A stretch of 64,000 nucleotides of DNA from Bacillus sp. B15-48 (GCF_016879755.1 NZ_WOFU01000002.1:124001-188000); one strand, 5' to 3'. Positions 1-8,637 are shown, counted from the first letter of the stretch. The notes: generated by a model from the letters alone, not told the origin. Numbers and translations: made by a program.

Positions 1-1
1 T

Positions 2-439
2 CTTGTATATGCATCAAGTTTATTAAATGGGAAGTATGTCGCTCAAAACCTTTTACAAGCACATAAAGAGCAATCCATTCTCCTCGTCTGTTCCGGGAAT
101 CATGGTGGGTTTTCAATGGAGGATTTCATCGGCGCTGGCCATTTCATCCATCATTTGCAGAAGTTGTCAGGAAATGAATTTGAATTATCAGATTCAGCGA
201 TAGTAGCGCTTAAATTTTACGAGAATTGTCATGATGAGGCTCTGCAAGACTATTTTCTCAGCTCGCATACTGGTAAATTGTTAACAACTTTAGGATATAA
301 ACGATCCATTTATCATTCTGTACAACGAGATCTTTATCGGGTTGTTCCCGTCTTGAGAAATGGTGACTATCCTTATTTAGAATTGGACCAAGTAGGAATC
401 ACCATTCATGAAGGTCACCAAAAGCTGAGTAATTCATAA
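2..439 (+). CDS. comB: 2-phosphosulfolactate phosphatase, C-terminal part (partial at window edge)
   Basis: The reading frame is open from base 2 and ends at TAA 437-439, so the N-terminus lies outside the window. The motif LLVCSGNHGGFSMEDFIGAG matches the conserved core of the ComB/YitC family, which dephosphorylates phosphosulfolactate to sulfolactate. In Bacillus this pathway makes the sulfolactate stored in spores, and in archaea it leads to coenzyme M. The first in-frame ATG (116) lies inside the conserved core, so it is not the real start. No partner genes of the pathway are visible downstream. Family assignment is fairly sure; the spore role is inferred from B. subtilis. Confidence 0.82.
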   Translation, partial: LVYASSLLNGKYVAQNLLQAHKEQSILLVCSGNHGGFSMEDFIGAGHFIHHLQKLSGNEFELSDSAIVALKFYENCHDEALQDYFLSSHTGKLLTTLGYKRSIYHSVQRDLYRVVPVLRNGDYPYLELDQVGITIHEGHQKLSNS

Positions 440-440
440 G

Positions 441-480
441 AAAAGCGCAAGCGCCTTGCTCAGGGGCTGGAGCTAGACAG
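441..480. repeat. Remnant of a dispersed Bacillaceae intergenic repeat
   Basis: Directly after the comB stop lies a GC-rich block starting AAAAGCGCAAGCGCCTTGCT and ending GGAGCTAGACAG. It resembles the 5' part of an intergenic repeat I know from many Bacillus genomes (an AAAGCG-AAGCGCC start and a GGAGC-TAGACA continuation). Only about 40 bp remain, so this would be a truncated copy. Recognition is from memory, not from a search. Confidence 0.45.
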
Positions 481-559
481 TTCTAACTTCTAAAATTTAC
501 ACTTTCTTTTCTAGTAAAAAATATTTGCAACCCGTGTGATAAACGGAGGAGGATAATAA

Positions 560-637
560 ATGAGATTTCTTTTTCTTTCACTATTTTTGGCCATCCTTTT
601 CGTCGGAGGCTATTTCACCCAAGATAGTGAAGCGTAG
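560..637 (+). CDS. Small hydrophobic peptide, 25 aa, unknown function
   Basis: An ATG at 560 follows a strong ribosome binding site (GGAGGAGG, 6-7 nt upstream) and opens a 25-codon frame ending at TAG 635. The peptide begins MRFLFLSLFLAILFVGGYF and ends in a short acidic tail (TQDSEA), so it reads as one membrane helix or a signal-like segment. It sits between comB and a hairpin at 665-693, on the comB strand. The near-perfect Shine-Dalgarno and hydrophobic pattern argue for translation. I do not recognise a family. Confidence 0.5.
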   Translation: MRFLFLSLFLAILFVGGYFTQDSEA

Positions 638-664
638 TACCAAAATTGTTTTACAGAATCAATT

Positions 665-693
665 CAGGCTGTCGAGAATAACTCGACAGCCTG
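665..693. terminator. Hairpin between convergent comB side and ABC exporter
   Basis: A perfect 12-bp stem (CAGGCTGTCGAG / CTCGACAGCCTG) with a 5-nt AATAA loop separates genes converging from both sides. No strong T-tract follows on either strand, so termination may be weak, but the position fits a shared terminator. Confidence 0.6.
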
Positions 694-716
694 AAAGACT
701 CTTATTTAATTAATTA

Positions 717-2324
717 TTAAGACTCTAAATCACGTTTTTTATAGCCAATCATTCCGCTGGCAATCAGGGCAACGGCGATTATACTAAGAAAGAAAAGGGG
801 CCTTAATGTCACTTCCTCTACTGGAGCTTGTGCTACATGACCAAAAGGAGAAAGTTTTCCTACCCAATCTGGAAATTGAAATAAACCACCAAAATAGATG
901 ACGATGAAAGAATAAAATACATAAAGCCAAATGATATTAGTCCATCTAGGTACAAAGCCAATCAATACAACTGCGACACCAATCATCACAAGTATAGCCG
1001 GATAATATGCCATCATTGCGCTAAAAATGGTTCCAAACCTTATCCCTTCATCCATCACAGCATTTCCTGCTGACCAAAGTCCTAAAGCCCCAAGTAAAAC
1101 CATCACAAATCCATTTACAACGGAGATGAGCAAATATCCGCCAATTAACTCTGTCCGTGAAACAGCCCTACTTAATAGATGCTCCAAACGACCTTTCTTC
1201 TCTTCTGCTCGAAGCTTATTGATCGCCATAATCGGAGGAATCACCCCAATAAGGGTCATCACTATAATTAACATCGGGAGAAACTGTTCAGTAATGGAAA
1301 CCCCCTCGGCTTGGACTAGCAATTGTGAATACAGTTCATTATCACTAATAAACGCTTCTAAATCCCCCAAAACAGATCCGTAAGATGCACCTAGCACGAA
1401 CATACCTATTCCCCAAGCAATTATTCCCGTACGCTGAAGTCGTAGTGAAAGTGCAAGTGGACTTTGTAAAAAAAGGGATGCATATTTCCTACCGGGTCTT
1501 GCAGCGAAAAAGCCACTTTCTAGATCGCGAATCGCATTAAAAAAATTTGCGAGAATAAATAAGAGAAAAGAACCTATTGTCAATAAAAGGATCGGCCACC
1601 AATTATTATTCCAATATACTTCCGCCTTCGTTACCCAACCTAATGGCGAAATCCATGAAAGTGCTTCATTGCTAACATCAGTCATTCCACGAACAAGATA
1701 AGCTAAAAGTAAAAACGAAATGGATAATCCAATCGTTCCTCGTGAACTTTGCGAAAGTTGTGCAAAAATGGCAGTGATCCCTGCAAAAAAGAGCAGGGTA
1801 GCCCCTAGAGAAGCTCCGTATAACATTGATCCCTCTAGATTCATACTCTCGATTCCAAGTGCATATAAACCGAATCCATTGATAAGAGCTAAAAGGACAC
1901 TCGTTCCTGTGATTACAAGCAATGTTGCATTAAGGTAGGAAAGTCGGCCAACTGGAAAGGAACGAATCATTTCAAGGCGTCCATCTTCCTCATCAGCTCT
2001 CGTGTGCCGGGCAACAAGTAAAATAGCCATCAGCCCGACGATGACAGCTGTCATTAATAGCATTTGATGGGCAGTCATCGCACCAATCGTGTAATCATCT
2101 AAGTTTCCTGGTCCTACCATTGCTGTCATTGCTGGATTGGCCATTGTTTCCGCTAACCCTGCTGTTTCGCCTGCTGAATCAGAACCATATAATTCATCAA
2201 ATGCAATTGGTACGATGATTGTAAAGAACGTTAATCCAAATAACCACAGTGGAATTCGGATACGATCAAGGCGGAGAATAAAATAGGAAAGTCGAGCGGT
2301 TTTGGATAATAACGTTTTATCCAT
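717..2324 (-). CDS. ABC-2 type exporter, multi-span permease subunit
   Basis: The 535-aa product has about twelve hydrophobic segments in two halves, each starting with an amphipathic membrane entry. This is the layout of the large permeases annotated as putative polyketide-antibiotic exporters (COG3559-like). I chose the ATG at 2324 over the upstream ATG at 2372. It has GGGGGGAAG 6-7 nt upstream and overlaps the stop of the ATPase gene by 8 nt (ATGGATAA), a classic coupled arrangement. It forms a two-gene exporter operon with the ATPase. The substrate cannot be told from sequence; similar pairs export antibiotics or peptides. Confidence 0.85.
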   Translation of the reverse strand: MDKTLLSKTARLSYFILRLDRIRIPLWLFGLTFFTIIVPIAFDELYGSDSAGETAGLAETMANPAMTAMVGPGNLDDYTIGAMTAHQMLLMTAVIVGLMAILLVARHTRADEEDGRLEMIRSFPVGRLSYLNATLLVITGTSVLLALINGFGLYALGIESMNLEGSMLYGASLGATLLFFAGITAIFAQLSQSSRGTIGLSISFLLLAYLVRGMTDVSNEALSWISPLGWVTKAEVYWNNNWWPILLLTIGSFLLFILANFFNAIRDLESGFFAARPGRKYASLFLQSPLALSLRLQRTGIIAWGIGMFVLGASYGSVLGDLEAFISDNELYSQLLVQAEGVSITEQFLPMLIIVMTLIGVIPPIMAINKLRAEEKKGRLEHLLSRAVSRTELIGGYLLISVVNGFVMVLLGALGLWSAGNAVMDEGIRFGTIFSAMMAYYPAILVMIGVAVVLIGFVPRWTNIIWLYVFYSFIVIYFGGLFQFPDWVGKLSPFGHVAQAPVEEVTLRPLFFLSIIAVALIASGMIGYKKRDLES

Positions 2325-3240
2325 TCGTTCTTCCCCCCACTTCAGGACTCCCTTCCTTCCCCTTTCCTTCATAATGCCGCATAAATAAATCTTCTAATGT
2401 TGGTGGAGCACTTTCCAACTTCATCACACCAAATTGACTTATATACGATATGACCTGATCCATTTTATCCGTATCCACTTGGAAGGAAGCTCCTTGTCCC
2501 ATCCCATCAAGTTCATGAATGCCCTCGAGTTCTTCCAATGCCAAAATAGGACTTTTTGTTTCCACATGAATCTGGGTACGTGTTAAATGGCGAAGCTCGG
2601 TTAACGTCCCGGTTTCGATGATTCTCCCCTCACGAATGATGGCTACTTTATCACATAATTTTTCTACTTCAGATAAAATATGACTCGACAGCAACACACT
2701 TTTCCCTTGGTTTTTTTCTTCCATCACATATTCCTGAAAAACTTGTTCCATCAATGGATCTAAGCCTGAAGTTGGTTCATCTAATATGTATAGGTCAGCA
2801 TCCGAAGAAAAGGCAGCGATTAATGCCACCTTTTGCCGGTTCCCCTTAGAGTATGTACGACATTTCTTCGTTGGATCAAAATCGAAACGCTTAATTAACT
2901 CCTCACGTTTGCTTTTATGATTTGTTCCTCGTAATTTAACAAATAGATCAATTACTTCTCCACCAGTCAAATTAGGCCATAAGTTCACATCCCCTGGTAC
3001 GTAAGCGAGGCGTTTATGAATTTCAACTGCATCATCCCAAGCGTCCTTTCCAAAGATTTTCACTTCTCCTTCCGACGCCTTTAAAATGCCGAGCAACACA
3101 CGAAGCGTCGTTGATTTCCCTGCACCATTTGGTCCGATAAACCCAAATATTTCTCCACTATTTACCTCCAAGTTGACACCATCTAAAGCGAGAAACGAAC
3201 CGAACCTTTTCGTCAAATTCGATACTTTTAATACATTCAT
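2317..3240 (-). CDS. ABC transporter ATP-binding protein
   Basis: This is a single nucleotide-binding domain with Walker A (GPNGAGKST), Q-loop region, an S-Y/F-S-K-G-N-R-Q-K signature variant, Walker B (LYILDEPTSGLD) and H-loop (SSHILSEVE). A C-terminal extension of about 90 residues is typical of ABC-2 exporters. Two adjacent ATGs (3243 and 3240) follow GAGGAGG; 3240 gives 7-nt spacing and is preferred. The gene is first in the operon and overlaps the permease start by 8 nt. It should power export by the neighbouring permease at the inner face of the membrane. Confidence 0.9.
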   Translation of the reverse strand: MNVLKVSNLTKRFGSFLALDGVNLEVNSGEIFGFIGPNGAGKSTTLRVLLGILKASEGEVKIFGKDAWDDAVEIHKRLAYVPGDVNLWPNLTGGEVIDLFVKLRGTNHKSKREELIKRFDFDPTKKCRTYSKGNRQKVALIAAFSSDADLYILDEPTSGLDPLMEQVFQEYVMEEKNQGKSVLLSSHILSEVEKLCDKVAIIREGRIIETGTLTELRHLTRTQIHVETKSPILALEELEGIHELDGMGQGASFQVDTDKMDQVISYISQFGVMKLESAPPTLEDLFMRHYEGKGKEGSPEVGGRTNG

Positions 3241-3331
3241 CATCAAACCTCCTCGTTTTATAAAAACATCAACCATGTAATAGGGAAAAGCAGGGATTTC
3301 AAATTGTTCCTATCGTCGAACCTTGTTCTTA

Positions 3332-4282
3332 CTACTCAAATAATGGACTGACTGCTTTTTCGTTATGAACGCGATCAATCGCTTCTACTAGCAATGGAGC
3401 AACAGAAATCTTTGTTACTTTTTTACAATCCTTCTCTTTCGGTAGCTCAATTGTATTTGTTACGACCAATTCTTTGATTGGTGACGATTCAATTTTATAA
3501 ATGGCCTCACCGGTAAAAACAGCATGTGTAATTCCTGCGTAGATTGATTTTGCACCATAGTCAGCCAAAGCTTTTGCTGCTAATGTGATGGTATTCCCAG
3601 TATCGATTAAGTCATCAATGATAATGGCGGTTTTTCCTTGTACGTTTCCGATTACATTTAGGGTTTCAATCCCATCTTCCTCAAGGGTTCTTTTATCAAC
3701 AAGGGCTAATGGTGCATGCAAAAAGTTCGCCATTTTTCTTGCGCGGCCAATGCTTCCATTATGCGGTGCAACTACAACAATATCTTCCAACCCCTTGTTC
3801 GCGAAATATTCAGAGAGGATTGGCACACCGATAAGATGTTCTACTGGAATATCGAAAAATCCTTGCGTTTGAGCTGTATGGAGATCGATTGATATAACTC
3901 TAGTCGCTCCTGCTGCAACTAATAAATTCGCCACTAATTTCGCGGTTATTGGTTCCCGGGATCTAGCCTTTCGATCTTGGCGTCCATATCCATAATACGG
4001 GATAACAACATTGATTTTACTTGCAGACGCCCGTTTTAACGAATCAATCATAATTAAAAGTTCCAGAATATGTTCATTAACAGGATCAGAAGTTGATTGG
4101 ACGATATACACCTCACTTCCCCGTACACTTTCTTCAATATGAATTCGTATTTCCCCGTCACTGAATTTAGAAACAGAGCATTTACCTAACTCACAACCCA
4201 ATAATCCAGCCATTTCTTTTGCAAGTGTTTGATTTGAATTTAATGCAAACATTTTAAACCTTGTTTTTAATTTATACGCCAC
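3332..4282 (-). CDS. prs: Ribose-phosphate pyrophosphokinase (divergent PRPP synthase)
   Basis: The 316-aa protein carries the PRPP synthase fold: [39 protein letters not shown], the metal-binding [11 protein letters not shown] and the PRPP loop [13 protein letters not shown]. It would make PRPP from ribose-5-phosphate and ATP. Compared with B. subtilis Prs, the usual SPDHGG segment reads APHNGS, and the segment after the catalytic DKR is shortened. This is therefore probably a second, diverged copy rather than the prs of the gcaD-prs-ctc operon, which is not here. The start is GTG at 4282, 8 nt after a G-rich SD. It stands alone between an exporter operon and a secreted protein. Confidence 0.85.
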   Translation of the reverse strand: MAYKLKTRFKMFALNSNQTLAKEMAGLLGCELGKCSVSKFSDGEIRIHIEESVRGSEVYIVQSTSDPVNEHILELLIMIDSLKRASASKINVVIPYYGYGRQDRKARSREPITAKLVANLLVAAGATRVISIDLHTAQTQGFFDIPVEHLIGVPILSEYFANKGLEDIVVVAPHNGSIGRARKMANFLHAPLALVDKRTLEEDGIETLNVIGNVQGKTAIIIDDLIDTGNTITLAAKALADYGAKSIYAGITHAVFTGEAIYKIESSPIKELVVTNTIELPKEKDCKKVTKISVAPLLVEAIDRVHNEKAVSPLFE

Positions 4283-4463
4283 CTTAAGTCCCCCACAATG
4301 TAAATTTCAATTTGAATTTCAATTTAAGTTTTTCCAATAAGCATTTCAATTATCTAATTTTACTATAACCATTAATAGAATGGTAGGGCGCCGCGGGAAA
4401 TAACTAAACTTCAATCCTTCCCTAACAAGCAAGGATAGAGAGGATTTTTGCGAAATGAGCAGT

Positions 4464-4491
4464 AAAAAAACTCCCCTCAAGTTTGAGAAGA
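4464..4491 (-). terminator. Rho-independent terminator after the secreted protein gene
   Basis: On the minus strand a 10-bp stem (CTCTTCTCAA / TTGAGGGGAG, with two G-U pairs) is followed by TTTTTTT. It lies 10 nt after the stop at 4502. Confidence 0.7.
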
Positions 4492-4501
4492 GCCCATATA
4501 G

Positions 4502-5152
4502 TCAGGAAGTCCCGATCATTAACCACCCATCTTTTATATAAATTTTGTATATTGTATATTCGTCTACCTTTACTGTAACAGGAGCGCTGGTTTCCAGGAC
4601 TAAATCGATTTTTTCTTGAATGCCTATGTATTCATCTAGAAATATTTCCTTAATCATCTCTGCATAGGCTGGCAAGACGGAATAATGTCCTGAAGTGATA
4701 TGAGCAATTGTTTCACCTTCTTTTGTCATTGCGAAAACATCACTATATTCGATTCCATATAGTTTTGCTCCATATTTTCCTGCCAATATGATTAATTTTC
4801 TTAAATTAGGAAACTTCTCGTCATCCATAATTAAAATATACTCATAGCCGTCAATTATGATTTTTGCTTCATCATGCGCACGAGTAAGTGTTTCTACTTG
4901 GGTACGATTGTTTTCAATCGATTGACTACTTCTATCAACCATTCGCTTTTCCTTCAAATCTTTATTACCAAGGGGACTTTCTCCTTTTTCTTGCTTTTGA
5001 ACAGAAGAATTCGCGTCAATTGTAGTGGCTCTCACATTGATATCAACTGGTTGATCCGCATCTACATGGCTTTGGGAAGCTTGAAAATGGATTGTACTAG
5101 TAACTAAAAAGACAACTACCATAAAAATAGGTATTAATAACTTCTGTAACAA
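4502..5152 (-). CDS. Secreted or membrane-anchored protein, unknown function
   Basis: The product has 216 aa and starts at a TTG (5152) with GGGGGG 6 nt upstream. An N-terminal hydrophobic segment (about residues 4-24) acts as a signal peptide or anchor. A polar, low-complexity stretch to about residue 90 follows, then a compact domain of about 120 residues with alternating beta/alpha character. No lipobox cysteine or known catalytic motif is visible. I do not recognise the family. It is monocistronic with its own terminator. Confidence 0.7.
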   Translation of the reverse strand: MLQKLLIPIFMVVVFLVTSTIHFQASQSHVDADQPVDINVRATTIDANSSVQKQEKGESPLGNKDLKEKRMVDRSSQSIENNRTQVETLTRAHDEAKIIIDGYEYILIMDDEKFPNLRKLIILAGKYGAKLYGIEYSDVFAMTKEGETIAHITSGHYSVLPAYAEMIKEIFLDEYIGIQEKIDLVLETSAPVTVKVDEYTIYKIYIKDGWLMIGTS

Positions 5153-5282
5153 TCTTTATCCCCCCCTAAATATCCCTATATATATTAGACGAATAAAGTT
5201 CAGATTTGTTTCAACATTTTCCAGCCTTGATTCTAAATATTACAACAAAGCATTATGAGAAAGGGAATTCAAAAGAATTCCG

Positions 5283-5333
5283 CAAAAAAAAACCTCTATG
5301 AGAGGCTCTTTGCCTTAATAGAGGTTGTTTTTT
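5283..5333. terminator. Terminator after the OFA transporter
   Basis: The arms AACCTCTAT (5291-5299) and ATAGAGGTT (5318-5326) enclose a second small hairpin (GAGAGG...). On the minus strand the stem is followed by a run of eight or more T. It serves the minus-strand transporter ending at 5357. Confidence 0.75.
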
Positions 5334-5356
5334 ATTAAGCTCGCTTTTATTAAAGA

Positions 5357-6559
5357 TTAAGCTCCCTTTTGCTGTAATTGCTCAACAGCGATCTTCTTAG
5401 GAATTTTTACTAATTTAGCCATTCCAATCGCTACGATACAAATAACGCCTGCTAATAAAAAGGCTTGGTTAAATGGAAGAACCTTTACGACAAACGGACC
5501 AACAAAAGCAGACAAACCGTACGCTTGGTACATGAATCCATAGTTCATTCCCATGTTTTTCGTTCCATAATAATCAGCAGTTAATGAAGGGAAAATCGCT
5601 AAAAAGCCACCAAAGCAAAAGCCAATTAACGAAACACAGACTAGAAACAACGGATAATTCATTGGACCAATGCTCATATAGAACATCATCAGTGCTGTTA
5701 CGCTGTAAATAATCATCAACGTATTTTTACGACCGTAACGATCAGACAAGTTCCCTAAAATAATCCGTCCGGCTGCATTAAATAAGGCAATGACCATTAC
5801 TGCATTTCCAGCTTTTTCAAGGCTAATATTTACTAAATCAACACCAATATCGACAGCAAAACTAATCACTAATAACCCGGATATGCTCCCAAATAGAAAC
5901 ATAAACCATAAAATATAAAATTGATAAGTTGAAAGCATTTGTTTCGGTGTGAACTGACTACCAGTATTCATCGGAGCACTTGCTTCGCTCAATGATGATT
6001 GCCCATCAGTTGGTGGGTTTCTTAACAGCTGTGCACCTGCAACGACGAACACTAAATAAATAAGGCCAATATATAAAAACGATGAAGAAACCCCTGTAAG
6101 ATTGATTAAATAGTCGATAATTGGTTTGTAGATGAGTCCACCTAATCCAAAGCCTGCTACAGCCATCCCACTAATAAATCCTCTTTTATCAGGAAACCAC
6201 TTAACACATGCAGACAGCGGACAAACATATGTCATCCCAATTCCTATTCCGCCGATGACCCCGTAAAAGAAATATAATTGAAATAAAGTCGTTGCTTGGC
6301 TTGCCATCATGACGCCAACCCCAAGGAGCAATCCGCCAACAGTTGCTACCAATCTAGGACCCAATTGATCTTGAAGTCTGCCTGCGAAAATCGTGACGAA
6401 GGCAAAAACGGCAATAGTAATAGAAAACGTTACAACAACATCTTCTCTTGACCAGCCAAATTTATCCATTAGTGGCTGGTTAAATAAACTCCATGCGTAC
6501 ACGGCACCTAAATTCATTTGAATAATCACTGCGCCTAATACGACTAACCATCGATTCAT
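5357..6559 (-). CDS. OFA-family MFS transporter (oxalate/formate antiporter type)
   Basis: The 400-aa protein has twelve predicted membrane segments. The start MNRWLVVLGAVIIQMNLGAV and the segment GAVYAWSLFNQPL are hallmarks of the oxalate:formate antiporter branch of the major facilitator superfamily. The MFS loop motif appears as GRLQDQLGPR and later DRYGRKN. The start ATG has AAGGAGG 8 nt upstream. The gene is monocistronic, with its own promoter and a long leader ending in a terminator just upstream of the SD (see separate entries), so expression is likely attenuated. Many Bacillus members are called OFA without proof of oxalate or formate as substrate; monocarboxylates are the likely class. 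Confidence 0.88.
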   Translation of the reverse strand: MNRWLVVLGAVIIQMNLGAVYAWSLFNQPLMDKFGWSREDVVVTFSITIAVFAFVTIFAGRLQDQLGPRLVATVGGLLLGVGVMMASQATTLFQLYFFYGVIGGIGIGMTYVCPLSACVKWFPDKRGFISGMAVAGFGLGGLIYKPIIDYLINLTGVSSSFLYIGLIYLVFVVAGAQLLRNPPTDGQSSLSEASAPMNTGSQFTPKQMLSTYQFYILWFMFLFGSISGLLVISFAVDIGVDLVNISLEKAGNAVMVIALFNAAGRIILGNLSDRYGRKNTLMIIYSVTALMMFYMSIGPMNYPLFLVCVSLIGFCFGGFLAIFPSLTADYYGTKNMGMNYGFMYQAYGLSAFVGPFVVKVLPFNQAFLLAGVICIVAIGMAKLVKIPKKIAVEQLQQKGA

Positions 6560-6604
6560 GTGAAAACCTCCTTAAAACCTTAAGCTATTTAGTTGAAAAA
6601 ATAA

Positions 6605-6781
6605 TCAAAAAAAGAGACCAACGGTGATGTTTTTTAACATCAGCGTTGGTCTCTTTTACACTCACACTCTGTGCGTTTATAGAAGCAACCATATTTTAAC
6701 ATTCCAACATACAATCAATAAGATCTGATTTCTTCTCTCCTTGTCACGTGACATTGATAAAAGCGATCAGCATTGTTGCTT
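6605..6781 (-). promoter_or_regulatory. Structured 5' leader with transcription terminator, candidate riboswitch/attenuator of the OFA transporter
   Basis: The leader RNA runs from about 6776 to the gene at 6559. Its 5' end AAGCAAC (6775-6781) can pair with GUUGCUU (6683-6689). Inside, AUCAAU (6753-6758) can pair with AUUGAU (6714-6719) and encloses the palindrome TGTCACGTGACA (6742-6753). A 20-bp hairpin with one mismatch (arms 6611-6631 and 6636-6656) and a T7 run on the minus strand follow, 46 nt before the start codon. A closed multi-helix domain followed by a terminator upstream of one transporter is the architecture of a transcription-controlling riboswitch. I could not match it to a known class. 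The terminator is sure; ligand control is inference. Confidence 0.55.
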
Positions 6782-6810
6782 ATTATATGACACACTCATT
6801 TCTATGTCAA
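6782..6810 (-). promoter_or_regulatory. Sigma-A promoter of the OFA transporter
   Basis: On the minus strand TTGACA (6805-6810), a 17-bp spacer and TATAAT (6782-6787) form a perfect vegetative consensus. Transcription should start near 6775, giving a leader of about 215 nt. Confidence 0.88.
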
Positions 6811-6839
6811 TTCTACAATCAAGATTTTCATTCTTTTTT

Positions 6840-7205
6840 CTAAAGGAAGTTTTTATCATAATCAGATTGTAATTTAAATACCATTAAACGTTCACCTGTT
6901 TGAGTACTTATATCTGTATGGAAACTTTTCACTTCTCCCCCGGTGATGGAATGAATCATTTCCTTTAATTCATTCACCCCCGATTCAACTAACTCCGACC
7001 GAATTTTCTTGATGGATAATACTCCTTCTTTTGTTTGACAAACGGTATGTTCTGCTGGAGAAAGAACCCCCTTTAAAGTGACTATAATCATATCCCGCAA
7101 AATGTCAGATTTCACAGATACTGAACCTCGACCGAGGAAGTCCTTCTCCCATTGAGTAATTGCCTTACTAATTTCTGCTTCAATAAAACCTTTTGACTTC
7201 TCCAT
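6840..7205 (-). CDS. DUF2294 domain protein
   Basis: The 121-aa protein matches my memory of the DUF2294 pattern: an amphipathic start (SKGFIEAEISKAITQWEKDF), the block LGRGSVSVKSDILRDMIIV, LKGVLSPAEH and the closing HTDISTQTGERLMVF. It is cytoplasmic, without signal or membrane segment. The start ATG follows GAGAGG. No biochemical function is established for the family that I know of. No terminator separates it from the promoter of the OFA transporter, so some read-through into that leader is possible. Confidence 0.8.
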   Translation of the reverse strand: MEKSKGFIEAEISKAITQWEKDFLGRGSVSVKSDILRDMIIVTLKGVLSPAEHTVCQTKEGVLSIKKIRSELVESGVNELKEMIHSITGGEVKSFHTDISTQTGERLMVFKLQSDYDKNFL

Positions 7206-7295
7206 AACGACCTCTCTAATGACAAATTAACACATATCTTACAGTTTACCATGTCTAATTGGAATATACTCATTGACTTTGTATTTATTTTTAAG

Positions 7296-7838
7296 TTAAG
7301 AATACAAAGCGACTCCAACTAGCCCAGATAAAATTATGACAAAGACCGGATGCCAATTTAGCTTTGTAAGTGCGAATAGAGAAAGCGTAAAAATAACCAG
7401 TAAACTTCCCATGTGAAGAGAGGGTGTAAATGAAAGAACATCATTTGTAAGGGCAAATTTAATCGCGGCATAAATAATTAATCCAGTTACTACTGGCCGC
7501 AACCCATAGAACATTGATTGTACTGTTTGGTTTGAACTAAATCGGTAAAAAAAGGTAGCAATTAATAAGATCAAAAATAAAGATGGCAGGACCATCCCTA
7601 ATGCTGATACAACTGCACCAAGCAATCCTGCTGTCGTGTAACCAACAATTACCGCACTATTTGTAGCAATTGGACCTGGGGACATTCCTGCAATTGCAAT
7701 TACGTCCGTTAATTCCTGTGTAGTCATCCAGCCATGCTTGGATACTTCCATTTCAATTACCGGAATCATCGCGTAGCCCCCACCGAACGAGACAAACCCA
7801 ATCATTAAAAATGTGTAAAACAACTGCCAAAGTATCAC
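7296..7838 (-). CDS. CHR-family (chromate-type) transporter, half protein B
   Basis: This 180-aa half-size CHR domain has about five to six membrane segments. Its motifs are SFGGGYAMIPVIEMEV near the N-terminus and the internal AIAGMSPGPIATNSA, which is the CHR signature. It starts at GTG 7838 with GGGGGG upstream, 12 nt after the stop of the partner gene. Short CHR proteins work as pairs with opposite topology (ywrA/ywrB in B. subtilis). The family can export chromate, but the physiological substrate in bacteria without chromate exposure is unclear. Confidence 0.88.
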   Translation of the reverse strand: MILWQLFYTFLMIGFVSFGGGYAMIPVIEMEVSKHGWMTTQELTDVIAIAGMSPGPIATNSAVIVGYTTAGLLGAVVSALGMVLPSLFLILLIATFFYRFSSNQTVQSMFYGLRPVVTGLIIYAAIKFALTNDVLSFTPSLHMGSLLVIFTLSLFALTKLNWHPVFVIILSGLVGVALYS

Positions 7839-7850
7839 GATATCCCCCCT

Positions 7851-8462
7851 TTACCCTATCATTTTGCTTTTCTTTTTCTGCTCCTCTTCTTTCCTGCTAT
7901 TCATAAAACCTAGTTTTCTCTTTAACTTAACTAAAACAATTCCTAAAAACCCACCACTAAGGATTACTAAGACCGGGTGAACATGAATAAATAGCAAAAA
8001 TAGAACAGTAGCAGCAACAACACCAATCGTTGTTTTGTCAATAATAGCCGTTTTGCCGATTTTTACCGCTGCATAAACAATTAATGCAACGATAGAGGAT
8101 CTTATCGCGACAAAGGCAGCATCCATTTTCGGATTCCCTTGCAAGAATAGGAATATAATCGATAAAAGGATAACGATTAAAAAGGTTGGCAATAAAATCC
8201 CAATCATAGCAGCAATCGCACCCCGTACACCTGCAATTCGATGGCCAATAAATGTAGCTGAATTAATCCCAATCGCTCCAGGCACCGACTCTGCCAAAGC
8301 AAAGATATCAGCAACATCCTCGGTTTTAACCCATTTCCTTTTCACAACCACTTCTCGTTCGATCAAGGGAATCATGGCATATCCACCACCAAATGTAACA
8401 GGACCTATTTTAAGAAATGACCAAAAGATTTGAAAAAGTTGTCGCCAAGTTACTTCTTTCAT
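7851..8462 (-). CDS. CHR-family (chromate-type) transporter, half protein A
   Basis: This is the second half-size CHR protein (203 aa from ATG 8462), with the same signatures: TFGGGYAMIPLIEREV and FALAESVPGAIGINSA. An upstream ATG at 8534 is in frame, but AGAAGG lies 6 nt before ATG 8462 and the family start (MKEVTWRQLFQIF) fits there. A basic tail (about 20 residues rich in K and E) is predicted cytoplasmic. The two halves are 12 nt apart and certainly co-transcribed. Confidence 0.88.
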   Translation of the reverse strand: MKEVTWRQLFQIFWSFLKIGPVTFGGGYAMIPLIEREVVVKRKWVKTEDVADIFALAESVPGAIGINSATFIGHRIAGVRGAIAAMIGILLPTFLIVILLSIIFLFLQGNPKMDAAFVAIRSSIVALIVYAAVKIGKTAIIDKTTIGVVAATVLFLLFIHVHPVLVILSGGFLGIVLVKLKRKLGFMNSRKEEEQKKKSKMIG

Positions 8463-8637
8463 AATCAACCTTCTCTCTAAACTTTTCTTCATTTTGGATA
8501 AAAGAGGAGAAAAAAATAGCTCGTTCATCATCAACTTTGTTAAAATGAATTGTTTTCCTAATTTTTCAAAATTCTTATCTTAAGCATACCATACTTTTAT
8601 CCATTTTGGTAAAAAGATTTTAAATAAAATCAAAAAA

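Noticed and set aside
4290-4345. CodY box upstream of prs
   Set aside because: The repeated AATTTCAATT units deviate too much from AATTTTCWGAAAATT; probably low-complexity AT sequence.
7112-7318. 68-codon minus-strand frame overlapping the DUF2294 gene and CHR half B
   Set aside because: It covers the intergenic gap plus other frames of two firm genes, with no good SD.
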